NCBI GenBank assembly: GCA_017792445.1
Contig: CP051232.1
Span: 806,001 to 870,000 of the forward strand
Source: Maritimibacter sp.
GTDB taxonomy: Bacteria > Pseudomonadota > Alphaproteobacteria > Rhodobacterales > Rhodobacteraceae
DNA: 64,000 bases
Direction of reading: 5' to 3'
Under the pieces are notes generated by a model. It ran no database searches, was not told where the DNA came from, and saw only the letters and a list, made by a program, of their open reading frames with translations. Every line of letters starts with the position of its first letter. The stretch's first letter is position 1. Shown piece by piece: positions 1 through 7,856 of this stretch. Position numbers and translations under genes: made by a program.

Positions 1-396
1 GGAGATCGAGGTCACAAGGAACGTCTGCGCGATCGAGATGCCGGTGAAGGCGGCGAAGATCCATGCGATCGACAGGCCCATGGCCGCGGCGAACACGTAG
101 AAGAAAAGCTGTGCGCCAGCCGCCGAGAGACGGTTGATCATCGCGCCGAAGGCGAAAACCATGATCAGCGGCAGGAACATCGCCACCCAGCCCAGAATGT
201 TGGGCTGCAGCGTCGCGGGATCCCGGAAGATCGACAGCAGAGCGTCGCTCGACCCGACGGCCCAGGCAACGCCGGCCGTAACCAGAAGGCCAACGGACAT
301 CGTGCCGTAGACCTTGTTCATGTGGGCGCGCAGTCCCTCGTCGATCTGGGCGGTGCGAACGCCTGCAACACCACGCGCCGTCCGGAAATCAGCCAT
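1..396 (-). CDS. Bax inhibitor-1/YccA family membrane protein (5' part)
   Basis: The first 132 residues are visible and the gene runs off the left edge. It starts at an ATG preceded by GGAGG five bases upstream. A short soluble N-terminus (about 30 residues) with the motif HMNKVYGTMSVGL is followed by hydrophobic segments at roughly residues 33-50, 68-90 and 95-115. This pattern is typical of the Bax inhibitor-1/YccA family of seven-helix inner-membrane proteins, whose bacterial members are linked to FtsH-dependent quality control and ion leak. The function here is inferred from family only. The gene is partial because of the window edge, not because of damage. Confidence 0.85.
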   Translation of the reverse strand, partial: MADFRTARGVAGVRTAQIDEGLRAHMNKVYGTMSVGLLVTAGVAWAVGSSDALLSIFRDPATLQPNILGWVAMFLPLIMVFAFGAMINRLSAAGAQLFFYVFAAAMGLSIAWIFAAFTGISIAQTFLVTSIS

Positions 397-521
397 CAAT
401 TCCTCCTAGATGGATAAAGCAAGCGGCCCTCGCGGCCGCCTTTCCAAGGGAATATCGGGAAGGTCGCGAGGGTTTTCAAGCTTTTCCGGTCTGGAGGCAT
501 GGCGTTCACAGCATTGTTGCC

Positions 522-755
522 TCAGGTCGTCCAATAGCCGGGCGCATCCCAGACAGGACGGCTGGCTTCGGACGCCGCCTGTTCCCGGCTGACGCCGATA
601 TCTTCAAGCATGTGCGCGTCCATCCGGCCAAGCTCTAGCCGCTGGCGGCGCAACGCGGCCAGGTCGAGGACAGTGCGCAAAAGCGAACGATGGCGGGCGC
701 GGGCGAACCGGGTGCGTCCGGGCAGGTGGGCGTGGGTGCGGACATGCTGGGTCAT
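522..755 (-). CDS. DUF1127 domain-containing small protein
   Basis: A 77-residue protein, rich in arginine at the N-terminus. Residues about 27-60 carry the DUF1127 signature: an LRRQRLELGRMD-type helix followed by MLEDIGVSREQA. AAGGA lies about seven bases before the ATG. DUF1127 (YjiS-like) proteins are small and abundant in alphaproteobacteria, and some have been tied to phosphate or RNA-related regulation. The specific role is unknown. It is transcribed divergently from the LysR-type gene that starts at 874, an arrangement suggesting that the LysR protein may control it. Confidence 0.85.
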   Translation of the reverse strand: MTQHVRTHAHLPGRTRFARARHRSLLRTVLDLAALRRQRLELGRMDAHMLEDIGVSREQAASEASRPVWDAPGYWTT

Positions 756-835
756 GGGTGCGTCCTTTCATATCTGTGACGTCAGCGGCGTCTTTCATTC
801 ATTAGCTTGATATATGCCGACGGGTAAGCAATAGT

Positions 836-849
836 GAAACGAATGTTTC
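836..849. promoter_or_regulatory. Operator-like inverted repeat between DUF1127 and LysR genes
   Basis: GAAAC-GAAT-GTTTC is a perfect 5-bp inverted repeat with a four-base spacer. It sits 25 bases before the LysR start and about 80 bases before the divergent DUF1127 start. LysR proteins commonly bind dyads in such divergent intervals. Binding is inferred. Confidence 0.4.
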
Positions 850-873
850 TGAACCGAACCATCAAGGACTGTG

Positions 874-1728
874 ATGATGCGCAACCTCGACGTTTCCGTG
901 CTTCGCTCGTTCGTCGCCGTCGCCCAGACCGGGGGCGTCACCCGCGCCGCCGGGTTTTTGAACCTCACGCAATCGGCGGTGTCGATGCAGCTGAAGCGGC
1001 TGGAAGAGCTGATGGGGCTGGAACTGCTGGACCGCTCGAACCGGAAGATCTCGCTGACGGCGGCGGGCGAGCAGCTGCTGGCCTATGCGCGCCGGATGGT
1101 GGACCTGAACGACGAGCTGTTCGCGCGGCTGACCGATCATGCCTTTGAGGGCGAGGTCACGCTGGGCGTGCCGCATGACATCGTCCATCCCGTCATCCCG
1201 CAGGTGCTGCAACGCTTCTCGGTCGAGTACCCGCGGGTGAAAGTGCGGCTGATCTCGCTTTTCACCACCGGGCTGAAGCGGATGCACGCGCGCGGGGAGT
1301 GCGACGTGATCCTGACGACCGAGCCGGACCTGGGCAGCGGCGGCGAGACGCTGGCGGAACTGCCGTTGCGCTGGATGGGCGCGCCGGGCGGGTCGGCGTG
1401 GAAGCATACGCCGCTGCCGCTGGCCAACTGCCGCAACTGCTCGTTCCGCATCGACACGCAGGATCGGCTGAACGCGGCAGAGATCGACTGGATTCAGGCG
1501 GTGGAGTCGGATTCGGACCGCACTGTCGAAGCGACGGTCGCCGCCGACCTTGCCGTGACGGTGATGCTGGAAGGAACACAGCCGCAGCAACTGGAACAGC
1601 TGCCGTCCTGCGGGCAGCTTCCCGAACTGGGCGTGCAGAAGATCAACATGTACGGCGGCACCGCCAGCAACGGCGGCTTCGTCGGGCACCTGATGGAGAT
1701 GATCCGGCAGGGCTATCGCACGCTGTAA
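874..1728 (+). CDS. LysR-family transcriptional regulator
   Basis: About 284 residues, the usual LysR length. The N-terminal winged helix-turn-helix spans roughly residues 4-62 and includes TRAAGFLNLTQSAVSMQLKRLE. The remainder is a periplasmic-binding-protein-like effector domain (from about residue 90). GTG (871), ATG (874) and ATG (877) are all in frame; AAGGAC at 864-869 best serves 874 or 877. It is divergent from the DUF1127 gene and converges on the quinone oxidoreductase, whose stop lies only 14 bases away. The effector cannot be told from sequence. Its likely target is itself and/or the divergent small gene, using the dyad at 836-849. Confidence 0.92.
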   Translation: MMRNLDVSVLRSFVAVAQTGGVTRAAGFLNLTQSAVSMQLKRLEELMGLELLDRSNRKISLTAAGEQLLAYARRMVDLNDELFARLTDHAFEGEVTLGVPHDIVHPVIPQVLQRFSVEYPRVKVRLISLFTTGLKRMHARGECDVILTTEPDLGSGGETLAELPLRWMGAPGGSAWKHTPLPLANCRNCSFRIDTQDRLNAAEIDWIQAVESDSDRTVEATVAADLAVTVMLEGTQPQQLEQLPSCGQLPELGVQKINMYGGTASNGGFVGHLMEMIRQGYRTL

Positions 1729-1742
1729 AGCGTCGACAGGCG

Positions 1743-2702
1743 TCAGGCGATTTCGACGACGATCTTCCCCACCGCCTTCCGGTCACGCAGCAGATCCAGC
1801 GCTTGCGGCGTTTGGTCGAACGGCAGGCGGTGGCCGATGTGGGGGCGAAGCTTGCCCTCTTCGTACCAGCGGATCAGCGTGCGCAGGCTGTCGGTAAGTG
1901 TCTTCGGGTCGAATTGCAGGAAGCCGCCCCAGTTCACGCCGATCACCGAGACGTTCTTGACCATAAGGTGGTTGGCCGGGATCTGGGGAACGTCGCCGCT
2001 GGCGAAACCGATGGCCAGCATTCTTGCGCCGGGCTTCACCGCGCGGAACGCTGCGCGGAACTGGTCGCCGCCGACCGGGTCATAGACCACGTCCGCCCGG
2101 CCAAGGCCTTTCACCGTGTCTCGGATGTCCTGCGTTTCGGTATCTATGAGGTGATGCGCCCCGGCCTCTCGCGCGGCAGCCAGCCTGTCCGCGCCCCGGG
2201 CGCAGGCGATCACCGTGGCGCCCATCGCGCGGCCGATCTCGACTGCCGTCAGGCCAACGCCTCCTGCCGCGCCAAGGACCAGCAGCGTCTCTCCCGCTTT
2301 CAGGGCCGCACGTTCCAGCGCCACGTGGCTGGTGCCATAGGCGACCTGAAAGCCAGCGGCGACGTCGAAGGGCATCATATCGGGGATCGGAAGGCAGCGC
2401 GCTTCGGGAAAGCAGCCCGCCTCGGCCAGACCGCCCTGCCCCGAATATACCGCGACCCGGGTTCCGGGCCGAAGCGTGCAGCCTTCTCCGGCGGCTTCGA
2501 CAGTACCCGAGAATTCCTTGCCAAGCGTCACCGGAGGCTCTGGCCGGTCCTGATAAGTCCCCTCGATCGTCAGGAGGTCTGCGAAGTTCAGTCCGCATGC
2601 GGCGATTCGGATCGACACCTCGCCCGCCGCAGGTTGACCCGACTCACCCTCTGCGAAGCCTGGGACCCCGCCATACTCGCTTATCTGGTAATGTTTGACC
2701 AT
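1743..2702 (-). CDS. Zinc-independent NADPH:quinone oxidoreductase (MDR family)
   Basis: 319 residues. The N-terminal GroES-like alcohol dehydrogenase fold contains VTLGKEFSGTV near residue 60. A Rossmann cofactor-binding domain carries LGAAGGVGLTAVEIGRAMGA near residues 143-162. The zinc-ligand cysteines of true alcohol dehydrogenases are absent, as in quinone oxidoreductases and crotonase-type reductases. The enzyme probably reduces quinones or enones with NADPH in the cytoplasm. The Shine-Dalgarno is weak. The upstream interval, shared with the XRE regulator at 3009, is AT-rich and holds several TTAAC motifs. The substrate is unknown. Confidence 0.9.
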   Translation of the reverse strand: MVKHYQISEYGGVPGFAEGESGQPAAGEVSIRIAACGLNFADLLTIEGTYQDRPEPPVTLGKEFSGTVEAAGEGCTLRPGTRVAVYSGQGGLAEAGCFPEARCLPIPDMMPFDVAAGFQVAYGTSHVALERAALKAGETLLVLGAAGGVGLTAVEIGRAMGATVIACARGADRLAAAREAGAHHLIDTETQDIRDTVKGLGRADVVYDPVGGDQFRAAFRAVKPGARMLAIGFASGDVPQIPANHLMVKNVSVIGVNWGGFLQFDPKTLTDSLRTLIRWYEEGKLRPHIGHRLPFDQTPQALDLLRDRKAVGKIVVEIA

Positions 2703-3008
2703 TTGCCTAAAATTATCGCACGTTTAACCACGTTAACGATACCAATCGACTTAACCCTGCGGCAGCCTGTCGCACCTTACGCTAGGTAACTAAACCTGCA
2801 GTTGATAAACGGGAAATACCCACAGGCAGATTCCTCAACTTCACATTGCGTAACAGTTTTGAAACCTGGCGCCGGCGCACCCCATGTTTGCAGCCATTTC
2901 ACACGCTTTCCTAATCGTTTGTGACCAAACTACCCAAAAAGGTAGGTTGTGCGATTCCCGCTCGACGTGATTTTGATGTTTCTGTTGTGAGTTGTAAGGA
3001 AGACAACG
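2703..3008. promoter_or_regulatory. 306-bp divergent promoter region with TTAAC cluster
   Basis: This gene-free interval separates the quinone oxidoreductase (minus) and the XRE regulator (plus), and is clearly more AT-rich than its flanks. TTAACCAC starts at 2724, GTTAACG at 2732 and TTAACCC at 2751; these resemble half-sites of the cell-cycle regulator CtrA, although the TTAA-to-TTAA spacings are 5 and 14 rather than the classical 7. A short hairpin, CTACC-CAAAAA-GGTAG, lies near 2932-2950. AAGGA before 3009 is the ribosome-binding site. I see no RNA gene or convincing small ORF. Confidence 0.5.
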
Positions 3009-3383
3009 ATGAAGCATCCCGTGGATGTTCATGTCGGCAAGCGCGTGCGGCACCGCCGCTGGATGGTCGGCATGACCCAGCAACAGCTGGCTAGCAAGGT
3101 TGGAATCAAGTTCCAGCAAATTCAGAAGTACGAGACGGGCATGAACCGCATCAGCGCCTCGCGCCTGTGGGACATCGCCGAAGCTCTGGACGTGGATGTC
3201 CGCTTCTTCTTCGACGGTATCGATGAAAGCGTCGATGCGCCCGCCGAAGAGAAAAGCGGCGTGCCGGGCGACATCCTGGCCGACAAGGAAGCACTGGAAC
3301 TGGTGCGCTCCTATTACGCCATGCCCGAGAACCAGCGCCGCCGGCTTTTCGAGCTGGCCCGCGTGATGAGCGACGTCGCCTGA
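3009..3383 (+). CDS. XRE/Cro-CI family helix-turn-helix regulator
   Basis: 124 residues. Residues about 9-65 form a Cro/CI-type helix-turn-helix, with the recognition segment TQQQLASKVGIKFQQIQKYE. The C-terminal half (ILADKEALELVRSYYAMPE and following) is a helical extension typical of a chromosomal alphaproteobacterial XRE group. There is no phage or toxin-antitoxin neighbour, so a phage-repressor role is unlikely. AAGGA is placed about eight bases upstream of the ATG. The long AT-rich upstream region suggests regulated or autoregulated expression. A strong hairpin follows 51 bases after the stop and may end its transcript or control the next gene. Confidence 0.93.
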   Translation: MKHPVDVHVGKRVRHRRWMVGMTQQQLASKVGIKFQQIQKYETGMNRISASRLWDIAEALDVDVRFFFDGIDESVDAPAEEKSGVPGDILADKEALELVRSYYAMPENQRRRLFELARVMSDVA

Positions 3384-3434
3384 GCTTCAGGTGCCACGTG
3401 CCCTGAGCCGGGCTTGACGGCCCGCCTCGATTCC

Positions 3435-3472
3435 GATTACCGCGCCGGGGGCATTCCCCCGGCGAGGTAATC
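3435..3472 (+). promoter_or_regulatory. Strong hairpin covering the hisN ribosome-binding site
   Basis: GATTACC (3435-3441) pairs with GGTAATC (3466-3472) and CGCCGGGGG (3443-3451) pairs with CCCCCGGCG (3456-3464). The loop is CATT and there is a single G/A mismatch, giving 16 paired bases. The only Shine-Dalgarno-like sequence for the following ATG at 3479 (GAGGT, 3464-3468) is inside the right arm. There is no U-tract, so a plain intrinsic terminator is less likely than a translation-controlling or dispersed palindromic element. Confidence 0.6.
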
Positions 3473-3478
3473 CAGTCC

Positions 3479-4306
3479 ATGACGGCCCCCGACACGATAA
3501 CTGACAGCGCGCTACGAGCCGATCTTCTGGCGACGGCAGAGGCGCTGGCGGACTCCGCACGCGCGGCGATCCTTCCGCATTTTCGTGCAGAAGGACTGGG
3601 CGCCGACAACAAGGACGACGTGGGTTTCGACCCCGTGACCGTCGCGGACCGCGCCGCCGAAGAGGCGATGCGCGCCGTGCTGGCCGACCGTCGCCCCGAT
3701 GACGGCATCCTTGGCGAAGAATACGGAACCGTCGAAGGCTCTACCGGGCTGACGTGGGTCCTGGACCCGATCGACGGCACGCGCGGTTTCCTGTCGGGCA
3801 CCCCGACGTGGGGCGTTCTGATCGCTGTCGGCCCCGCGTCCGGACCCGTTCTTGGCGTGATCGACCAGCCCTACACCGGCGAGCGGTTCGTGGGCGGGCT
3901 GGGCGAAGCTTGGATGACCGGGCCCCTGGGGCGCCGCGCGCTGAAGACCCGCCCGGCGCGAAAGCTGTCCGAAGCCATCGTTTTCACCACCTTCCCCGAA
4001 GTCGGCACCCCGTCCGAAGGCGCGGCCTTCCACAAGCTCAGCGAGGCGGCGCGGCTGACGCGCTATGGCATGGACTGCTACGCTTATGCGCTGATCGCGG
4101 CCGGGCAGATCGACGTGGTGGCCGAGTCGGGGCTGTACGCCTACGACGTGCAGGCCCCCATCGCGGTGATCGAGGCGGCAGGCGGCATCGTCACCGACTG
4201 GGACGGCAACCCCTGCCCCATGGGGGGCCGTGTGCTGGCCGCAGCGAACCGCGAGATCCACGCCGAGGCGCTGGAGTACCTGCGCGGGGTTGAGGTGCAG
4301 CGCTGA
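3479..4306 (+). CDS. hisN: Inositol monophosphatase-family phosphatase, histidinol-phosphatase type
   Basis: 275 residues with the metal-binding motifs of the IMPase superfamily. These are DPVTVADRAAEE (about 51-62), GEEYG (79-83), the signature WVLDPIDGTRGFLSG (93-107), and YAYDVQAPIAVIEAAGG near the C-terminus. The RGFLSG form after DPIDGT and the overall length match the HisN group, which dephosphorylates L-histidinol phosphate in actinobacteria and alphaproteobacteria. Activity on inositol phosphate or another sugar phosphate cannot be excluded. The start codon lies six bases after a long hairpin that includes the ribosome-binding site. The gene is followed 42 bases later by the amidohydrolase at 4349. 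Confidence 0.85.
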   Translation: MTAPDTITDSALRADLLATAEALADSARAAILPHFRAEGLGADNKDDVGFDPVTVADRAAEEAMRAVLADRRPDDGILGEEYGTVEGSTGLTWVLDPIDGTRGFLSGTPTWGVLIAVGPASGPVLGVIDQPYTGERFVGGLGEAWMTGPLGRRALKTRPARKLSEAIVFTTFPEVGTPSEGAAFHKLSEAARLTRYGMDCYAYALIAAGQIDVVAESGLYAYDVQAPIAVIEAAGGIVTDWDGNPCPMGGRVLAAANREIHAEALEYLRGVEVQR

Positions 4307-4348
4307 TCGGCTAGCTTTGAGGGGTGCCTTGTCCAAGGGAACCCCAGC

Positions 4349-5689
4349 ATGCCGGAAATCCTGATCCAGAACGCCCGCGCCGTCCTGACCATGGACGACC
4401 GGCGCGGAGAGTTCGCCGACTGCGACATTCGTATCGTCGATGGCGTGATTGCCGAGATCGGCAGCGGGCTGCGGTCGGACGGCGAGCTTGTGCAGGCGGC
4501 GGGCTGCGTGGTGACCCCCGGCCTCGTGAACACGCATCACCACCTGTACCAAACGCTGACCCGCGCCGTTCCCGCCGGGCAGGATGCGCTGTTGTTCGGC
4601 TGGCTGCAAACGCTGTACCCGATCTGGGCGCGCTTCGGCCCGGAAGAGATGCGCGTCTCGGCGCTGGCCGGGCTTGCCGAACTGGCGCTGTCGGGCTGCA
4701 CGCTGACCTCGGATCACCTGTACCTGTTCCCGAACGGTGCCCGGCTGGACGACACAATCGCCGCCGCGCAGGAGATCGGGATGCGGTTTCATCCCACGCG
4801 CGGCGCGATGTCGATCGGTGAAAGCCTTGGCGGCCTGCCGCCGGATTCGCTGGTGGAGGCAGAGCCGAACATCCTTGCCGACATGGTGCGCGTCGTGGAC
4901 GCCTTCCACGACCCCTCGCCCGGGTCGATGGTGCGCGTGGGGCTTGCTCCTTGCTCGCCCTTCTCGGTCAGCCGCGAATTGATGCGGGACACCGCTATTC
5001 TCGCCCGCGACAAGAAGGTGATGCTGCACACCCACCTTGCCGAGAACCTCGAGGACATTGCCTATAGCGAAGAGAAATTCGGCTGCCGTCCGGGGCAGTA
5101 TGCCGAAGACCTTGGCTGGACCGGGCCGGACGTGTGGCATGCCCATTGCGTGAAACTGGACGGCAAGGAGATCGACTTGTTCGCGCGCAGCCATACCGGC
5201 GTGGCGCATTGTCCCTGTTCCAATTGCCGTCTCGGGTCCGGGATCGCGCCGGTCCGGGCGATGCGGGATGCGGGCGTGAAGGTCGGTCTGGGGGTCGATG
5301 GCTCTGCCTCGAACGACAGCGGCAACCTTGTGGCCGAGGCGCGCACCGCGATGCTGTTGCAGCGGGTGGCGAACGGAGCGGACGCGATGAGCGCGCGGGA
5401 AGCGCTGGAGATCGCGACGCGCGGCGGGGCCGAGGTGCTGGGGCGCGGCGGCGAATGCGGGCAGATCCGCAAGGGCTATCGCGCCGACATCGCCGTCTGG
5501 GACGTTTCGGGCATCGAGAGCGCGGGCTCGTGGGACCCCGCTGCTTTGCTGCTGGCGGGGCCGACGCGGGTGAAGGACCTGTTCGTCGAGGGCCGCCAGA
5601 TCGTCCGCGACGGCGGGCTGGTGACCATCGACCTGCCGACCCTTGTCGAGAAGCAGACCCGGCTGGCGCGGGCGCTCGCCGAAGGCTGA
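4349..5689 (+). CDS. 8-oxoguanine deaminase-like amidohydrolase
   Basis: 446 residues of the amidohydrolase superfamily (AtzB/TrzN-like branch). The metal site begins with GLVNTHHHLYQTLTR (about 59-73), followed by MLHTHLAEN, the histidine in VWHAHCVKLD, HCPCSN, and the catalytic aspartate in GLGVDGSASNDSGN. The residues around HCPCSNCRLGSGIAP and VDGSASND are those of bacterial 8-oxoguanine deaminases, which convert 8-oxoguanine to urate. Atrazine-type and other purine or pyrimidine aminohydrolases are close relatives, so the substrate is probable rather than proven. AAGGGA precedes the ATG. A second purine amidohydrolase, guanine deaminase, lies at 8601-9896. Confidence 0.82.
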   Translation: MPEILIQNARAVLTMDDRRGEFADCDIRIVDGVIAEIGSGLRSDGELVQAAGCVVTPGLVNTHHHLYQTLTRAVPAGQDALLFGWLQTLYPIWARFGPEEMRVSALAGLAELALSGCTLTSDHLYLFPNGARLDDTIAAAQEIGMRFHPTRGAMSIGESLGGLPPDSLVEAEPNILADMVRVVDAFHDPSPGSMVRVGLAPCSPFSVSRELMRDTAILARDKKVMLHTHLAENLEDIAYSEEKFGCRPGQYAEDLGWTGPDVWHAHCVKLDGKEIDLFARSHTGVAHCPCSNCRLGSGIAPVRAMRDAGVKVGLGVDGSASNDSGNLVAEARTAMLLQRVANGADAMSAREALEIATRGGAEVLGRGGECGQIRKGYRADIAVWDVSGIESAGSWDPAALLLAGPTRVKDLFVEGRQIVRDGGLVTIDLPTLVEKQTRLARALAEG

Positions 5690-5773
5690 CCCCAGACCGG
5701 ACCGCCGGAATCGGACGGAAGGTTGCCACCTTCCGTTCACCGTCTCCATCACCGTTATGTGATAACATACGCA

Positions 5774-5813
5774 ACTTCATTCCACTGTCGTACAGCTGTC
5801 ACCGGGCCGTCAC
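5774..5813 (+). promoter_or_regulatory. Pho box (PhoB-binding direct repeats) upstream of phoX
   Basis: Seven-base units repeat at an exact 11-base period: ACTTCAT (5774), CTGTCGT (5785), CTGTCAC (5796) and CCGTCAC (5807), separated by four-base spacers. This is the architecture of a PhoB box (CTGTCAT-N4 repeats). It lies 76 bases before the phoX start codon, on the coding strand, which fits phosphate-starvation activation. Confidence 0.85.
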
Positions 5814-5888
5814 CGGCGCATGAAACGCAGGCCCGGCGCGCGCCATCCTGCCGCGCCAATCCAGCCTGTCAGCCAGAGGAAGAACGAC

Positions 5889-7751
5889 ATGGACATCCGG
5901 AAAACGGTCAATCTGTCCTGGGACGATTTCGACGAACTCCGTGACCCCCGCCCCGCCACCAATGATTTCGACGCCGTTGTCGAGCGCGCCATCTCCCGCC
6001 GTGGATTTCTGGGCGGCGCCCTGACCTTCGGCTCTGCTGCCGCCGTCTTCGGCTCGGGCGTCCTTGGCTCGGCCACTTCGGCCCGCGCACAGGCCGCCGG
6101 CTTCAACTTCGAGCCCATCGGCATCTTCACCGACCACGACATCCACGTCCCCGCCGGTTTCGAATGGAAGCCGCTGGTACGCTGGGGTGACGCGCTGTTC
6201 TCGGATGCCGAGGGCGCGTACTCGCCGGAAACCGGCGTGCCGGTCGAGATGTCGGACAAGGTGTTCGGCGAGAACACCGACGGCATGGAAACCTTCACCC
6301 ATGACGGCCACGTGCTGCTGGCGATCAACTCGGAATACGTGAACCCGAAGATCAACCTGCCCGCCGATTCCGAAGGCATGCCGAAGAACGCCGACGAGGT
6401 TGTCCTGCTGAAGAACATGCAGGGCGTCACGGTTCTGGAGATCGCCGATCAGGGCAATGGCTGGGAAGTCGTGGTCGACAGCCCCTACAACCGCCGCATC
6501 ACCCACGAAACGCTGATGACCATGGACGGCCCCGCCGCCGGTTCCGCGCTGGTGCAGACCAATGCCGACCCGGAAGGCATGTCGCCCAAGGGCACGATGA
6601 ACAACTGCGGTTCGGGCAAGACCCTGTGGGGCACGTATCTGACCTGCGAAGAGAACTTCAACGGCTACTTCGGCGCCACCGGCGCCTATGATGAGCGCCC
6701 CGATTTCGTGCGCTATGGCATCGGCGGCGAAGGCCGCTATGCCTATGAGGTCCACGATCCGCGCTATGACCTGTCGCAAGAGCCGAACGAGCCGAACCGC
6801 CACGGCTGGGTGACCGAGATCGACCCGACCGACCCGGACAGCACACCGGTGAAGCACACCGCGCTTGGTCGGTTCAAGCACGAGAATGCCGAGATGGTGC
6901 AAGCCGCCGACGGCCGTGTTGTGGTCTACATGGGCGACGACGAGCGTGGCGAGTTCATGTACAAGTTCGTTTCGAACGGCACGTGGGCCGAAGGCGGCTC
7001 GACCGAGGGTCTGCTGTCGGACGGCACGCTGTACGCCGCGAAGTTCAACGACGACATGACCGGCGAGTGGCTGGCCCTGACGCCGGAAAGCACCGGCATG
7101 CCGCTGGAAGAAATCCTGGTTTACACGCGCATGGCGGCTTCGGCGGTCGGCGCGACCAGCATGGACCGTCCGGAATGGATCGCTGCCAACCCGCTGCGGG
7201 CCGAAGCCTATTGCGCCCTGACCAACAACTCGCGTCGCGGCAACGAGGGCATGGAAGTGAACGCCGCCAACCCGCGTGAAACCAACGAGTACGGCCAGAT
7301 CGTGCGTTGGCGTCCCGAGAACGAGGATCACGGCACCATCGACTTCACGTGGGATCTGTACGTGATGGCCGGCAACCCCGAGGTCTATGACAACGCCTAT
7401 GGCGGGTCCGAGAACGTCACGCCGGGCAACATGTTCAACTCGCCCGACGGCATGGCCTTCTCGACCGATGGGATGCTGTGGATCCAGACCGACGGCGACG
7501 ACAGCAACGAAGGCGACTTCGCCGGGATGGGCAACAACCAGATGCTGGTCGGCAACCCCGAGACCGGCGAGATCGCCCGCTTCCTGACCGCGCCGAACGG
7601 CGCCGAGGTGACCGGTCTGACCTGGAGCCCGGACCTGAAGGTGGCGTTCGTCGGCATCCAGCACCCGGGCGGCGCGTGGCCGGACGGAGAAGGCAAGCCG
7701 CGTTCGGCTGTGATTTCGGTCTGGCGTCAGGACGGCGCGGCGTTCGGCTGA
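5889..7751 (+). CDS. phoX: PhoX-family alkaline phosphatase, Tat-exported
   Basis: 620 residues from the ATG at 5889, which has GAGGA about eight bases upstream; an in-frame ATG at 5820 overlaps the Pho-box region and is unlikely. A twin-arginine signal (SRRGFLGG, Arg37-Arg38) is followed by a hydrophobic stretch and ARAQA near residue 66. The mature part is a PhoX (DUF839) beta-propeller with landmarks such as NCGSGKTLWGTYLTCEENFNG split across residues 237-257, RFKHENAEM and MGDDERGEFMYK. PhoX enzymes are calcium/iron phosphatases releasing phosphate from organic esters in the periplasm and are common in marine bacteria. A four-unit Pho box lies upstream and a terminator downstream, so it is a single-gene unit. 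Confidence 0.93.
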   Translation: MDIRKTVNLSWDDFDELRDPRPATNDFDAVVERAISRRGFLGGALTFGSAAAVFGSGVLGSATSARAQAAGFNFEPIGIFTDHDIHVPAGFEWKPLVRWGDALFSDAEGAYSPETGVPVEMSDKVFGENTDGMETFTHDGHVLLAINSEYVNPKINLPADSEGMPKNADEVVLLKNMQGVTVLEIADQGNGWEVVVDSPYNRRITHETLMTMDGPAAGSALVQTNADPEGMSPKGTMNNCGSGKTLWGTYLTCEENFNGYFGATGAYDERPDFVRYGIGGEGRYAYEVHDPRYDLSQEPNEPNRHGWVTEIDPTDPDSTPVKHTALGRFKHENAEMVQAADGRVVVYMGDDERGEFMYKFVSNGTWAEGGSTEGLLSDGTLYAAKFNDDMTGEWLALTPESTGMPLEEILVYTRMAASAVGATSMDRPEWIAANPLRAEAYCALTNNSRRGNEGMEVNAANPRETNEYGQIVRWRPENEDHGTIDFTWDLYVMAGNPEVYDNAYGGSENVTPGNMFNSPDGMAFSTDGMLWIQTDGDDSNEGDFAGMGNNQMLVGNPETGEIARFLTAPNGAEVTGLTWSPDLKVAFVGIQHPGGAWPDGEGKPRSAVISVWRQDGAAFG

Positions 7752-7814
7752 CCTCTCGCGACCCCGGCCGGAGCCAAAGGCACCAGCCGGACAAGGAACC
7801 TGGCAGTTCCACGG

Positions 7815-7843
7815 AGGGCGACTCGCAAGGGTCGCCCTTTCCT
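7815..7843 (+). terminator. Intrinsic terminator after phoX
   Basis: AGGGCGAC (7815-7822) pairs with GTCGCCCT (7831-7838) around an eight-base loop, followed by a short T-rich run. It lies 64 bases after the phoX stop and just before the 3' end of the convergent gene at 7857. Confidence 0.7.
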
Positions 7844-7856
7844 GTCTCCGCAGCCT

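Noticed and set aside
1299-2789. A 496-codon frame spanning the LysR and quinone oxidoreductase genes
   Set aside because: It crosses two well-supported genes and has the arginine-rich composition of an out-of-frame translation.
3512-5752. A 746-codon frame antisense to hisN and the amidohydrolase
   Set aside because: Typical GC-rich antisense frame with no domain. Both plus-strand genes have clear catalytic motifs.
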